From contig NC_092670.1 in the NCBI RefSeq assembly GCF_964355755.1, positions 4,429,001-4,493,000 on the forward strand: a DNA stretch of 64,000 nt. The letters run 5' to 3'. Numbering within the stretch: position 1 is the stretch's first letter; every line of letters starts with the position of its first letter. Below the pieces are notes generated by a model. It was not told the DNA's origin. It ran no database searches and worked only from the letters and a program-made list of their open reading frames with translations. Both the position numbers and the translations under genes were made by a program. This stretch comes from Antedon mediterranea (lineage: Eukaryota > Echinodermata > Crinoidea > Comatulida > Antedonidae). Shown piece after piece: positions 39,101-49,960 of the stretch.

Positions 39101-42100
39101 TTATGGTACTCCTAGTGTAGTAGTAAACAATTTTCCTGTCTGTTTTCCAATTCGAACGCTTAATTTTACATTGTTTATCAAAACTTTCAACATGTGTAGT
39201 TCATCATCTTGTAATATATGTGTCAGTATGTCGAATAGAGTATTCCTCCGCACCGTGTCAAATGCACTGGTCATGTCAAGTAGTAGTAATATTATTTCGT
39301 AGTTAGATGACGCAATTGCCTTTTCTTCTAACATTTTGCATGTATGTACATGTTCGGTAGTGCTTCGTCCTCTGCGATACGCGGCCTGTGTTACAGGGAC
39401 ATGTTCATCTAATCTGTCGTTTATCCTATTTAGTAAGCATATTGCTAGCATTTTCCTAAGAACCGACAGTAGGATGATGGGTCGGATGTTTTTTGGTAGA
39501 CCTTTTTTCTTGCCTGGTTTCGGTATTGGATGCAATATGCCTTCGTTGATTTCTTTAGGTATGTTTCCTGTTTTAGCTGTTTGGTTATATATTTCTGCTA
39601 TGTGGTTAAAAACTTCTATAGGTGCATATTTTACCATTTCAGAGTATACTTGGTCACTTCCTGGGCTTTTATTATTTTTTAAGCATTTCGCTGCTTTGGC
39701 AACTTCATCACCTGTAAAAGGAGACTTCATTTCAATAGGTTTAATGTTTTCGTTTATAGGTTTTTCTTGTGATTTGTGATAGACGTTTTCAAAGAAATGG
39801 CTAATTATTTCTACCTGCTCTTCTTCGTTTGTTGTTATACCGAACTCTGTTTCTACCACAAGTCTTTTATTTTCGTTAAGTTTTAGGTTTTTTACTGCTT
39901 GGTACATTCTTGTTGAGTCATCTTTGAATTTTTCAATTTCAGCTATCTTTTCTTTTAGTGTGTCTTCTTTTTCTTTATTAAGTTCAGTATGAATATTCTT
40001 TATGATTTGATTTCTTTCTTTCCTAAGTTTTGTTTTCTTTGATTTGTCATTTGATGAATTTATGTCGCACCTCAACTGTTTCTGCTTCTTCGATAACTCT
40101 TGTATATATTTATTGTTTGATTTAGACTTTGCTTTCCTGTAACCAACCACTTCCAATGCTACATTCTGAAAGACTGTCGTTAATTTGGTCCATTTCTCTT
40201 GTGGTTCCAGGTCCTGGATGTTTACAGATTGTATACATCTCGATACCTCTCTTTGATATGTTTGTCTGTTTTGTTGTGCTTGAAGTTTTGACACATCTAT
40301 TTGTTTGGTTTTCTTAGCGTTACTATTTAATTTATACCATTGTAGTGTTAAAGTTGTCTTGACTAATTTATGATCAGTGTATGTTCTCGTACCACTCTGT
40401 ATGCTCTTGCGTTAGTGACTAGCTTCATGTGTGAATTCTTAACTAGAATGTAATCGATCTGGTTTCTGTAGGGGTTGCGTCTGATCTCTCCACTCTTCTG
40501 ATCGTTATGCTGATCGCGTCTCTGCGGGCATTCCCACGTAGTCCTATGTGACATCTTATGTTTAAACATGGTATTTGTTAGTACTAGATTATTTCTTAGT
40601 GCACATTCAACTAGCTGTGTTCCATTATTGTTCGTTTTTCCTTTACCATATCTTCCTACACATTGTGGGTAATCATGATGGCTATCCCCCGTTTTTGCAT
40701 TCATATCTCCAGCTAATATTAGGATATCTCTGTTTTTTTGCTTCATTTAATGCTTCTTGTACTTCGTCATAGAACCTATCTCTATCCCAAGGTTGTTGTT
40801 CACTATGTTCTAAAGTAGGTGCATATGCGCATACGAAAAGTACATTCCTGGGTTTTGGCCTACGGGTTTAAAGATATTGTTTAATTGACATAAGTACTTA
40901 TCATAGGTTAGCGAATCGGATTGTCCTTTGAAGTCCTACCTTTTTTATTTCGGTGTGTTATAATTTATTTTGTACATCACTTTAATCACAATTTATTTTT
41001 ATTATTAATATTGTTAGGTGACAGCACAAGCTACTTGTCTGACACTAACTGCCATGAGTTTAGACCGGTTTAAAGTGATTGTTTATCCTCTAAAATCGCT
41101 AAAGACACGAAGCACTACGGCAGCTAGAGTTGGCAATATTACTATCTGGACAGGTAAGCCTAGAGTAGGAAGTCTTCTTTCAATTAAATACTCCTTACGT
41201 AAGATCAGATGAAAACAACTGAACAAAAAAAAAGAAGTCTGTAGTATGTGGTATTTAGTTGGGGAAAGACTTAACGTTACATCTGTTTATTTGCTTAAAT
41301 CAAGTAATAACAAACTACGATTCAGTGATTAAAAGCAACCAAATTATCAAAATGTCACCCATGTGCTCAAATATGGCACCATACTTAAGTAAAATATCAA
41401 GTGACAACACTCAGATATTAAAATTATGTGATTAAAATGTCAAGAAAATCAGGTAAAGTTTATCAGAATCAAATGACTGAAAATGAGAATCTTTTAAAGG
41501 TTAAATAGGCAATAAAGAAATGTCTTTCCAGTTTGAAATGGTTAATCCTTAAGCCATGTGGAACGGAAGCATTTTAACTAACAACATTAAATGTCCTTAT
41601 AAACGATACAAATGGTAGAAGATTCTTAACTAAATGTTTCTGTTACGTATATAATATTTACAAAAACCAAAGAATAAGTTATTTCTCAATGCAAAAACTT
41701 CTATATCTACATTATACTTACGATTGATATTATTATTAAATGATACCTTGACATGTAGAAAACGTGGCTATTGGAAAAACGAATTTGTCGTCGCTGCTGC
41801 ATACGATTTTCATTTTAGCGCGTATTCAATCAGTGTCCAACAATATTGATATATTAAGCTAAGAGGCTCGTATAAACATAACTTTGTATTTCAATTAACA
41901 GATTGTCTATGCGTATTATCAAAATGCCAACGACATAACAATACCATTATTATATGCAACAACTGTTTTGTTGAAAGGTTACTTTATAAAGTTACGACTT
42001 TTTAGATTACCGTAATTGATCAACACATATGTTTCAGTCCAGCATTTATTTGACAGACGTGCTTATATAACGTATGTGTAAAGTGGTATTTCCCATTTTG

Positions 42101-43201
42101 TCATGTCTCGATATGGTTGTAAAACATTTTTTAAATAACATGTTATAATATATTAAGCTTTTAGGAAAATTATAATTTTTAAAGTAATAATTAATTTACC
42201 AATTAATATTAAATCGGCACCAACAATTACGTCCTTTAAGGCTAAATACAAATCTCATTTCTTTTCATAAAAAACTGACATGTATTATATCTAATTAAGT
42301 TTCTCTTTTGTATATTTTGATTAAGACAGGACCACAATGTAAAACAGATACACTGTTATCTGATTGTTTTATCCTGTATAAATATATTATTTATTATTAT
42401 TATTTATCAAGAGTAATTCTTTTCTATCATTCAATTTTGTTTATTTATTCGACAAAACGTCCTGGAAATTTAAAAAGTCAATGAGGCTCTATGGCTCACA
42501 AGCCAGAAAATCTCATCTTACAAATTACAACATTTAGGCAAATTTGTTAAATTTACAATTAAACGCACTTAATTTTCGTTGTTTTACTTTTATTTCCAGT
42601 GTCTGGTTTTGCATCTTTGCCGATTGGATTTTACTACGACGTAATGTATAGGCCTTTCATGTGTATAAACGTGTGTTATGAAAATTGGCCAAATAAATAT
42701 TGGAGAACAGGTTACAGTATATATAGTACATTTGCTCTTTATATTATACCAGTTGTGACTATAACTGTCTGTTATTCTATAATGCTTCGTGTTCTATGGA
42801 GCCAAAAAGTTCCATTGGACGTTCTCAACCACACTATGAAAACAAAATCATTGAAGCAGAAACGGAAAATAACCCGGATGGTCCTGGCAGTTGTTATGTT
42901 GTTTATAGTCTGCTGGATGCCTCAACATATTCTAAATTTGTGGATGCGACTAGACTCAAACTTTCCTTATGGAGTTGAGACTTACACGTTTAAAACTACC
43001 GCTCACGTGCTGGCTTACTTGAACTCGTGTGTAAATCCAATTGTGTATGCATTTTTGGGCGAGAATTTTAGAAACGCCTTCAGGAAAACCTTTCCAAAGT
43101 GTCTGAAAAAGAATGTTGCTATGCCAGCAACAAGAACTAGGCCGACGAAATACACGAGCTCACGAACGGGTAGCAAGTATCAGACCACAGCAGTAAGATA
43201 G
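29879..43201 (+). CDS. KISS1R: Kisspeptin receptor-like GPCR, three coding exons
   Basis: Joined exons 29879-30199, 41018-41153 and 42600-43201 give 352 residues with all splice phases and GT/AG signals consistent. It is a class A (rhodopsin-like) peptide receptor of the plasma membrane. The N-terminus has two N-glycosylation sites (Asn6, Asn9). TM1 has GN at 43-44. TM2 has LNLAITD with Asp72. Cys99 and Cys174 or Cys178 would form the usual disulfide. TM3 ends DRF (123-125) instead of DRY. TM6 has CWMP (257-260) and TM7 has NPIVY (298-302). The runs WLVP, VTAQATCLTLTAMS and YAFLGENFRNAF match kisspeptin receptors best, with galanin and allatostatin-A receptors next. Kisspeptin-type receptors are known to couple to Gq; coupling here is inferred. 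The first intron (10.8 kb) is full of transposons. Confidence 0.88.
30831..31258. mobile_element. TIR element G
   Basis: The left end TCGTACATAAGTTGGTGACT and the right end CCCCACTTATGTACGG are imperfect inverted repeats 428 bp apart. The left end with its flank (CATGAAACGTCACAAAATAA) recurs near 46283-46350, supporting a mobile family. There is no coding frame; a tRNA-like segment lies inside. Confidence 0.5.
31095..31165 (+). tRNA. tRNA-like sequence, probably not functional
   Basis: An A box TAGTCGAATGG (31103-31113) and a B box GGTTCGAATCC (31142-31152) stand at tRNA spacing. The D and T arms can pair, but the acceptor stem does not, and the anticodon stem TACAT/ATGTA leaves a loop of only four bases. 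It is best read as a tRNA pseudogene or the head of a SINE. Confidence 0.35.
31396..32168. mobile_element. TIR element F
   Basis: Arms of about 145 bp (31396-31539 and 32022-32168) are near-perfect inverted copies. Both contain GGTACGGTAAAATTGCATTA, GGGGTGCTGGTACGTGTGTG and GACGTCATCGTATAAGGACT. The 480-bp centre has no convincing gene. Structure indicates a non-autonomous DNA transposon of about 770 bp. Confidence 0.75.
32676..36088 (+). mobile_element. 3.4-kb DNA transposon with about 720-bp inverted arms
   Basis: The left arm (32676-33408) and right arm (35368-36088) are inverted copies, beginning CAGGGTTGCTAAC and ending GTTACCCTG. The flanks CTAAATAG and CTAAAAGC share five bases and may be a worn 8-bp target duplication. 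A broken gene runs left to right between the arms and ends inside the right arm, so the left arm carries an antisense copy of the gene's last exon. Superfamily not assigned. It is nested in the GPCR intron in the same orientation as the GPCR. Confidence 0.8.
33544..35476 (+). pseudogene. Transposon-borne gene with FEN/PIN-like acidic motifs, frameshifted
   Basis: Four coding blocks separated by introns: about 33544-33957 (donor AAG|GTGAGT), 34062-34314 (donor AG|GTAAGT), 34450-35034 and 35144-35476. In order they carry RLYIASQSRDGDLEDFF, VFDGAAIVHAL, RIDIVWDTYRTDSLK, CDHEEADSRMCIHIDDALKK, VRTVDTDVIVIL, PVFHAFTGSDTTSQFFGK, DNIPPTQ and a Cys-rich C-terminus (CGCKKLPFCSGNCKC). Frameshifts near 34220 and 34800 break it. 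I recall close relatives as uncharacterised proteins common in cnidarian and fish genomes. The order DG, EEAD, DTD, TG-D resembles the metal-binding acidic residues of FEN/XPG nucleases; that link is inference. Confidence 0.6.
36094..36271. mobile_element. MITE family A (CCAAT-type), near-intact palindromic copy
   Basis: It begins AGCTTGGTTCCTACTAGAAC and ends with its complement GTTCTAGTGGGAACCAAGC. Inner inverted blocks are CGTAAACGCAACGCAAGCG and CCAATCACAAGCG. The element starts six bases after the end of the 3.4-kb transposon. A partial copy (TGCGTTCTAGTGGGAACTCG) follows at 36303-36345. Confidence 0.8.
36388..37681. mobile_element. 1.3-kb long inverted-repeat element
   Basis: The left arm (36388 to about 36890) and right arm (about 37135 to 37681) are inverted copies, starting GGGTGCAG and ending CTGCACCC. 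Shared blocks include TTGCGGGAAAAAAGTATAGG, CCTATATATAGGGGATAGGG and GAATCCAATATGGCGTCCAA. Next to the centre, one arm segment is duplicated directly (about 36780-36925 and 36945-37100, each with TAGCAAACCCC, ACCGAACCAACATAA and CTACTGTTAACTACTTATTT). It is non-coding, consistent with a foldback or long-TIR non-autonomous transposon. Confidence 0.75.
38356..39091 (-). pseudogene. LINE reverse transcriptase, C-terminal part
   Basis: The frame after the nonsense codon reads MSPILFTLYLAKALES, then QMQYADDISFI with the catalytic YADD, and continues through SKTEEYLIG and a tail with RKMLRKMIDI. A frameshift near 38565 moves to a second frame (38356-38568) with EEWSKRIKRRRLKWYGHIIR and KRPVGRPRNNR, typical of the extreme C-terminus of such elements. 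Confidence 0.85.
39101..40294 (-). pseudogene. LINE reverse transcriptase, N-terminal part
   Basis: The 397-residue frame begins in a Lys/Glu-rich linker and enters the RT domain with CLKNNKSPGSDQVYSEMVKY, ILHPIPKPGKKKG, NIRPIILLSVLRKM, QAAYRRGRSTTEH and IILLLLDMTSAFDTVRR. It stops at TTLGVP because the Gln codon of the conserved PQGD motif has become TAA. The RT continues in the same frame just downstream. Confidence 0.85.
40363..40870 (-). pseudogene. LINE endonuclease fragment (APE type)
   Basis: The frame has ILILAGDMNAKTGDSHHDYP, GRYGKGKTNNNGTQLVE and RNQIDYILV, the Asp-Asn and Asp-containing motifs of apurinic-type endonucleases. A preceding frame-shifted part reads VCAYAPTLEHSEQQPWDRD. 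A second shift near 40380 separates the final TDHKLV motif. The N-terminal catalytic motifs are not present in the window. Confidence 0.8.
41018..41153 (+). CDS. KISS1R: Kisspeptin receptor-like exon (residues 108-152)
   Basis: Acceptor TTGTTAG at 41011-41017 and donor ACAG|GTAAGC. Encodes the rest of TM3 (VTAQATCLTLTAMSLDRF), the second intracellular loop and the start of TM4. It ends after the first base of a Val codon. Confidence 0.9.
41154..42599 (+). other. Second intron of the GPCR
   Basis: A 1.4-kb AT-rich intron from GTAAGC to TTATTTCCAG. No repeat or RNA gene recognised. Confidence 0.7.
42600..43201 (+). CDS. KISS1R: Kisspeptin receptor-like exon (residues 153-352)
   Basis: Encodes the rest of TM4, extracellular loop 2, TM5 to TM7 and a basic, Ser/Thr-rich tail ending TTAVR and TAG. 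The acceptor TTTATTTCCAG ends at 42599. A possible AATAAA lies only nine bases after the stop, so the real polyadenylation site is probably further down. Confidence 0.9.
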
Positions 43202-45673
43202 AAATTGAAAATAAAGCATATTTGAAAATCAGAGAAGAACAAAAGCTAAAGAAAAGTTTCTGGTTTCAAGTCGTAAAGATATTATGGATGAACTCAGGAC
43301 TATGTCTAGTCTTACTCTTTGCTGGGTAGTTGTATAATAACAGTTTACATCATTATTGTAAACATTTAAAACGCTCAGCTTGAAAACCATCTATCAATAA
43401 GAACAAAGTACACGTCTTACACAAACCAGTATAGTCGCCGCACCAAAAGGCACCAACGAGGTAACAAATGTGAACATTTTAACTGCACATCACCAAAGTT
43501 TTTAGATACCTCAGAAATTGTGTACATAAAATAAGGAAACCAAAAATGTAGGCTGAGCGGTAACATGATATGAGGACGTTCTATTGGTTTACCTCACCTC
43601 GGCTTATACATCTTTTGTTTATCAGGGTTTATAACACACCCGATTGCCTTCTTTTGATTGGTTTATTATTCATCACGTGCTGTGCAGTATTAGTCCTATC
43701 TAACGATGATAATGGGTTCTAATGCACGAAACGAAGTTTCTTGTAAACGTTTTGAGAATTTTTGGCACGCGATGTTGTTAACTGATCCACGTTCGAAAAT
43801 CATTAGGCCCGGATAGTGCGCATCGTACTGTTCTACTCTGCGTTCAAAGTTTGAACATTGTTTTGTTGGATGGAGAGTATATTGTATTCGATGAAAGACT
43901 GACTGCTCTATTTAACTCATTTCTAAACTCTCAATCTTTCAACTCATGAAATATTCTCACCATCCAACTCATAACAATTCATTAATTAGTTTGTATAATG
44001 TATCTTTATTGGTGCAGGATATTGGTATAAGATGGGATACGATATAAATATTTAATATATATTATAAACATTAGTAATCTTACTGTCATTCGATGAGGTA
44101 ATTACGGTATTGATTAAGTTTGGATGTGACCTTCAGACACCTTGTATTTACTTTGAATTATCATTTTGATTACAAAATATTATTACATTTATTCCACATT
44201 TAAGAGATTTACAGCTGGGTTTAATTTTCGATGCATAGATCAGAAGTTTAATTGAGATCATAAATTTCTGTATGAATACAAATTGGCAAAACTATATACA
44301 TATATAAATCAGTAACAACAGGGTTGATTACTGTAATGACATTTGACTGAAGATATTCGACAATTAAAATTAAGAATTTACGGTACGTAAAAGGCAACAC
44401 ACTGTAGGCCTACGGATTGTTAAGTCAAGCAGCTACTTCATGGATTTGTGGCATAAAAATTGATGATGTAGACTTAATAGCAAGAAGCGGTCAATCACCT
44501 ACAACTCGTCTTCTTTCTTTCGACAGTTTATCATGACTTTCCTATTTTGGTATCAAGCAGATCACATAATCTTTGTAGATCAAAGTACGATAGGCCTGTG
44601 TATCTGAAATTTAAATATTCTAGACAAAACTAATACTACTGCTGTATTACGATAATTAATAGAAGTCGGCTATCAGATCCTAATTGTACATATTAATGCT
44701 TTAATATATGTCGCTAAATATTATCTGGTTACGTTCGTTCAGACCTTTGAGTACAACAACAATTTGGTGATTGATAAGAGGAGAGATACAATACGAGTAT
44801 GATTCCAAAGAACAGCCATCAGAATCAAAGTGTTACATGACTGTGACAGATTATAGAAATGAGTTCAGGTTATAAATATCAAAATCGTGCGTTGAATCTT
44901 TACAATTCTGCTGTGAACTATTTATCCAAGTAAAGTAAAGTATTTGTGATAATGACTGGAAAGTGCCTGGCCATATGTAATCCCATTTTAGATTCAAGCC
45001 GACAAATTAATTTTTGGGCCGTTTCTAAAACCAAACTTGATATGATAGACTCTTTCATCAAAGCTTCTTGTTCGCGCGCCGAAACACGAAATTATGCATG
45101 CAATTAGTAACGGGACATGTTCAATATCCAACTTTGGGACTTAGAAATTGGAAAACAGAGTGTTGTTTCTTTTTTTCATTTTGTAAAAGCTACACTAAAC
45201 TTATAGTTAATGTATCAAACCTTTTAAGTCTCTCTTTAGCAAAGATAATCTTTACAATAATGTACTCCATGACAAGAAATTCATTCTAAATATCAAATGT
45301 ACCAAATGTTCATTTTCAGTAATGCGTAACGATACATCAAAACAGACTATGCGAGATTTGTAATACTACTCGATTAAGATCATTTTGAAAAACGATTTTA
45401 GAATATTTACAAGTGCAAAATCAATGCTAAAATTAACTTCAAAATTTGTACCGTTTATTTTAGCACCATAAAAAATATTAATTGTAAAGCATTTCATTTC
45501 ATGTATTAATCAATCGTTCCATTTAACTTTCTTAAATTCTCGTTAATTCTATGCTTTTGCTTTCGTCAAGTACCGCGAATTGTTTTTATTGTTTTTTAAA
45601 TTTTAAAATCATTTCGCTCTCGATACCAGAGTAATTCCCGCGTGTTTACTAGCACTGTACATGATAAGTAAGT

Positions 45674-45783
45674 TTACGCGTTCACACCGTAGCTATTACG
45701 CGTTCACACCGTAGCTATTACGCGTTCACACGGTAGATATTACGTGTTTACACCGTAGTTATTACGCGCTCACATCGTAGCTA
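45674..45783. repeat. 22-bp minisatellite, five copies
   Basis: The unit TTACGCGTTCACACCGTAGC plus TA is repeated five times with no length change. Copies 1 and 2 are identical; copies 3 to 5 differ at two to four bases. Each unit carries CpG sites, unlike the AT-rich flanks. Confidence 0.85.
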
Positions 45784-46282
45784 TTACGTACGCGTCTACT
45801 AGAGCAATTAGCCTGCGGTGAACCACGTATTACAATAAATTAAGTTAGTATGTGCCATTTAATGTAATCTCTCGTCATAATTAATCTTCTGTTATCCATA
45901 TCCATTAATGACGAGACAGCTAACATGTCTCGCTAGTTAGGCCTATGACGCAACAGTGTGTATAACAAAAATTGGCCGCTAGCAGCCGACCTTTCGAATA
46001 AAGATTTGCTTTGAGAATGTTATCAGTAATGTCATCATGGGAAAAATCACTCTCATCCTATCTCGTCATGTACTTTCTGAACAATTAAAACGCGTTGAAA
46101 AAAACCCCTGAATGTGACGTATGTGTTAACGCAACACTTCTACACCTCACTCTGAGAATGAAGTTTGATATGCATACACGTGACGTAACCACTAAATGAC
46201 GTAATTACCAAATTGTTTTCTCTTACGGTTTGTCAGTATGGTACATTTAATCTCGATGACGTACGGCCCGCGATATTTCTTT

Positions 46283-46350
46283 TCGTACATACGTTGGTGA
46301 CTCCTCATGAAACGTCACAAAATAAACAAGACTATTCATTAGTCATGTAC
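46283..46350 (+). repeat. Terminal fragment of element G
   Basis: The sequence CGTACATACGTTGGTGACTC followed by CTCATGAAACGTCACAAAAT matches the left end of the element at 30831 nearly base for base, then diverges after about 60 bp. No opposite end was found with certainty. Confidence 0.55.
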
Positions 46351-48303
46351 AGGGAAAAAAAACTCCCGTGCGGCCCTCACATTGTTTGGCTATTTCAAAT
46401 GAGGTAGAATGGTTTCTGTGTCGCAGCGAACAAAACGGCGACACATGCAACAACTTCAACACAGTACGGGCTGAAATGGCCAGTACGCCAGTGTCTTTAT
46501 TACACAAATGCGTAAAATGGACCTTTAAATCACTTATTACCACCACCGGTGGTGGAAGAGAGTCTTGATGCGATTTTATTATTTTATATACATACATGTA
46601 TATGTTTTTTTTACATTAATATGTATATTGTTTTTTCCAAGCTTCTCCGCGGTCATTTGAACTTGGCCACTATATATACAGTATATATATATATATACAT
46701 ATGTCGATGTACTCAGGAAAGAGTGAAATTATTTCACTCTTCCCTGATGTACTGTAATGCGTGTATACTGTTCGTTTACAGACGCATTTAGTATACGGTA
46801 GATTTGGAGTAAAATTTAAACAACCGTAAATCTTTACAAGAAAATCCAAAACAGTATTATAAAATGTGTGAATTGTTTCTATTATTTGTTTGATCTTTAA
46901 TCCCAAAACATGGAAAATAACTATAAATATCAACAAAATCCAAAATTTGAATATTTTTAGACTAATAAAATCAAATTCTATAAACTGAAAACAAACTTAA
47001 GATAAGTTTTAGATTGTTAGACATGACAGGAATTTCCAACATTAAAGGCCAGGTGCGGGCAAAAAATTTCTATTGATCATACATTCCTATAATTATCGAT
47101 CTATAGTTTCCCCTATGTTTCATAATTTTTGGGATTTTATTTGTGTTACACGAGCTTGTTGAAAATAAGCACTTTCTAATCAGTGGGGGAATAGTTCAAA
47201 TTACAAAGTAAAATCTATATTCTTTTGTACACAAATTTTGTAAATAGAGAGGCGTTTTAAAAAGCTATGAAAAATAAACGGTGTGGTAAAAAATGTTATC
47301 AGATGACTAAATATAGGTAATATAACTTAAATATTACATTTCTGATATTTTTATTCAACTTCAGATTTTTATTTTCATGCTATAGCAAAAATTATCCACT
47401 GTATATCCACCATCTTTTTTCACCGTCTAGGGAGTCACCAGACATGTTATTACATTAGGTTACCTACCTAACTACTGAAAAAAAATTATCTTTGTTTTTA
47501 TGGACGAATTTTGCCAAATTTTGTATTTGACCATATTACGGTAAATTGATGTTTTTTCGTCTTGATTTCTGTTACAAATATTTGATTTATGTACAATTAA
47601 CCAAATATTATATTTAAAATTCATGCCTGTACCTGAGCTTTAAGAAGAGACTAGACTTTGGACTCTATAAATAAACGATGTAGGACGGTGTTACAAAGAC
47701 GGGTAGTAAACGAAAAAGCCAAACTCCTAATAAAAATAATACAATTTTGAGAGGCCCACTTGAACATATTTAACACTTATTTAGAGTTTATTCATTTATG
47801 TCAAATTCCTCGCTTCATTATGTTTATTATCAGCAAATCTAATAAACCGACCTGGCAAGTTATCTATAATATATTATTTTTAATAGTATAATGGGATGGG
47901 ATCAAAATCATTAGATCAATAACCTGAAGTTCATTAAAATCTGTGCTGAAAACAGTACGTTTACCACTTACAAATAACACAAATGATTTATTACTAGTAG
48001 TATACCTATACAATTTCCCTATTACTATTTCTATAACTGGAATATTGAACAACTGACATGGGACTGTACTTTTAATAGAACTGACAAGTGACTGTATGGG
48101 ACTGGATATCGAATATCTGTTGACGTGACTGGGGAAAATTAAAAGAATGTACTATGGTAAGAAATTTGATACGTATGACCTGGGAATTATTTGTAAAAAA
48201 TGAAATGGGTATGTAAACCATATGCCGCAAGATGTTACCTCGGTGCAGTTGATCCGTTCCGTATGATTGAAGCCGCTTTTGAAAAATAATGCTTAGTTCA
48301 CAC

Positions 48304-49013
48304 TTAAGCTTGGTTCTCACGGGGACTTAAGCCACAACGCAAGCGAATTGACCAATCACAATCAACAGTTCGAATAATCGGTTTTAATTGGTCAATTCAC
48401 CACTAGTACATGGTTCTCACTAGAGACGCAACGACGTGTGACACAACGTAAGGAATTTGACCAATCACAAGCGATGAATTATTCGAACTGTCGCTAAAGC
48501 GTGGTTCCCACTAGCGATGCAACACAAGAACGTAACGCAACGCAAGTGAATTAACAAATCACAAGCGATGGCTTGCGTTACGTTCTAGTGGGAACCAAGC
48601 TTTACCATTGGTCAACTCGCTTGCGCTGCGTCTACGTCCTTGCATTGTGTCCTAAAGCGTGGTTCTCACCAGCGACGAAACACAAGGACGTAACGCAACG
48701 CAAGTGAATTGACCAATCACAAGCAATGGCTTATTCGCTTGTGATTGCTAACTGTCTATAACTTCGCTTGTCATTGGTTAAAACGCTTGCGTTGCGTTTA
48801 CGTCCTTGCGTTACGTTTTAGTGGGAACCAAGCTTTATGGGAACCAATCTTTACGTTGCGACTTACGTCCTTGCGTTGCATCCTAGTGGAAAACAAGCTT
48901 TTGAGACGCAACACAAGGACGTAACACAACGTATAGTGGTTTGACCAATCACAAACGATAGAATATTCAAACTGTCGGTTGTCATTGGTCAACTCGCTGG
49001 TGATACGTGTGCG
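48304..49013. mobile_element. Array of nested CCAAT-type MITEs (family A)
   Basis: At least five family A ends (GTGGTTCTCAC, GTGGTTCCCACTAG, GTGGGAACCAAGC and variants) alternate with GACCAATCACAAGCG and CGCTTGTGATTG blocks over 700 bp. The most complete unit (about 48658-48833) reads like the copy at 36094. The order suggests repeated insertion or tandem rearrangement of one family in one place. No coding frame. Confidence 0.75.
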
Positions 49014-49737
49014 TGTGGGAAAACGAACATTAGCACCGTATCAAATGTTGTATGAACATTATGCTTGAATAGACGGTAAAAACTCGTATATATAATTTCA
49101 ATTAATGTAAAAATCCTCTTGAAACTAAGTGTGTAGTTATTTTGGTATAAAATGTATATTAAATAATGGTAATGTTTTCTCTATAATTACCGACCAGAGG
49201 CTGTTTGTACATTATGAATAACTATCTGTAGACAAAAATAGCCTAAGACGGACTGCCGTAATGAGTTCAATGATATCTTCCTCAGTACTTTGAAATTAAC
49301 TAAAAGCAATTTTTAAAATGACAATACCCACGCATTTTGATATTATAGAAAACATTTCAAATAATCTAACGTAACTTTGAACGGCCGGATGATAGAAACA
49401 CCAGCATCTCTGCGCATAAATAGTTTGTAATGTTCGCCGAACTGGGGATTGCGAGTTTGATGCTATTTGTCACTGTGATTTTAGATTAGCTCCGTACGAA
49501 AACAAAATCATAATCAGGAATTGTACTAAAGACCAATATTCAATGACCACTATCTAAAGCCTAACATAAAATCAACTCAGAAAAATTCTAACGGAAACTC
49601 GCAACGTTAATAATTCGGTCCTAAAAGTTGGATTTAGATCTAATCATATGTTTTGAGTTATATAAATCATTTTTAAAATAAATTAATTAAGCACTATATA
49701 ATTGAATAATCTAAAAACCAGTTTTTAGATATTTATT

Positions 49738-49960
49738 ATTCGATTCAGTGCTGTATCTCCAAAACATTACAATATTATATCATTGGAATATTGGTAAAAC
49801 AGCACCTCATGCGTATTCACATGTGGTGCCTATATAATAAGATTAAGTTGTGGTATGTAATATTACCAAATAATCCTGTAGAGGAATCGAGATACAATAC
49901 CGAAACTTGGGGTGCATTTATTGTTGTAACTTAAGTGAAATCATTTAAAGAAATATCTCA
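49738..49960 (+). repeat. Dispersed repeat H, copy 2
   Basis: This is the diverged partner of 23371-23600, sharing GTGCTGTATCTCC, TACAATATTAT, AAACAGCACCTCATG and TCACATGTGGTGCCT in order. Confidence 0.5.

Larger units (their letters stand above)
38190..40870 (-). mobile_element. Non-LTR retrotransposon (LINE), decayed and 5' truncated
   Basis: Reading leftward, the element has part of an APE-type endonuclease, a linker, a reverse transcriptase and a C-terminal tail ending near 38200. The frames are interrupted by a nonsense codon and several frameshifts, so it is dead. Start of the endonuclease is missing. Clade not settled. It is inserted antisense in the first intron of the GPCR. Confidence 0.85.
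30200..41017 (+). other. First intron of the GPCR, loaded with mobile elements
   Basis: The 10.8-kb intron is bounded by GTAAAG and TTGTTAG. From left to right it holds a TIR element (30831-31258), a second TIR element (31396-32168), a 3.4-kb transposon with long inverted arms (32676-36088), a CCAAT-type MITE (36094-36271), a 1.3-kb inverted repeat (36388-37681) and a decayed non-LTR retrotransposon on the minus strand (about 38190-40870). The only parts without an assigned element are 30200-30830, 32169-32675 and 37682-38190. Confidence 0.8.
43202..48303. other. Intergenic stretch after the GPCR
   Basis: No gene recognised. It includes the 3'UTR of the GPCR, a five-copy 22-bp minisatellite (45674-45783), a copy of the end of element G (46283-46350), a TA-dinucleotide run (46673-46702) and the diverged repeat at 47515-47660 that matches 12716-12845. 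The segment 46370-46560 is open on both strands but has no splice or start context. Confidence 0.5.

Noticed and set aside
38643-39779. Plus-strand frames of 219 and 147 codons
   Set aside because: They are antisense shadows of the LINE reverse transcriptase, whose YADD and other motifs are on the minus strand.
44952-45107. 51-codon frame starting MTGKCLAICNPILDSS
   Set aside because: Length is within chance for the composition, with a stop just upstream and no similarity to a known peptide.
46343-46597. Overlapping frames on both strands (84 and 66 codons)
   Set aside because: Both strands are open, neither has splice or start context, and the region abuts a fragment of element G.
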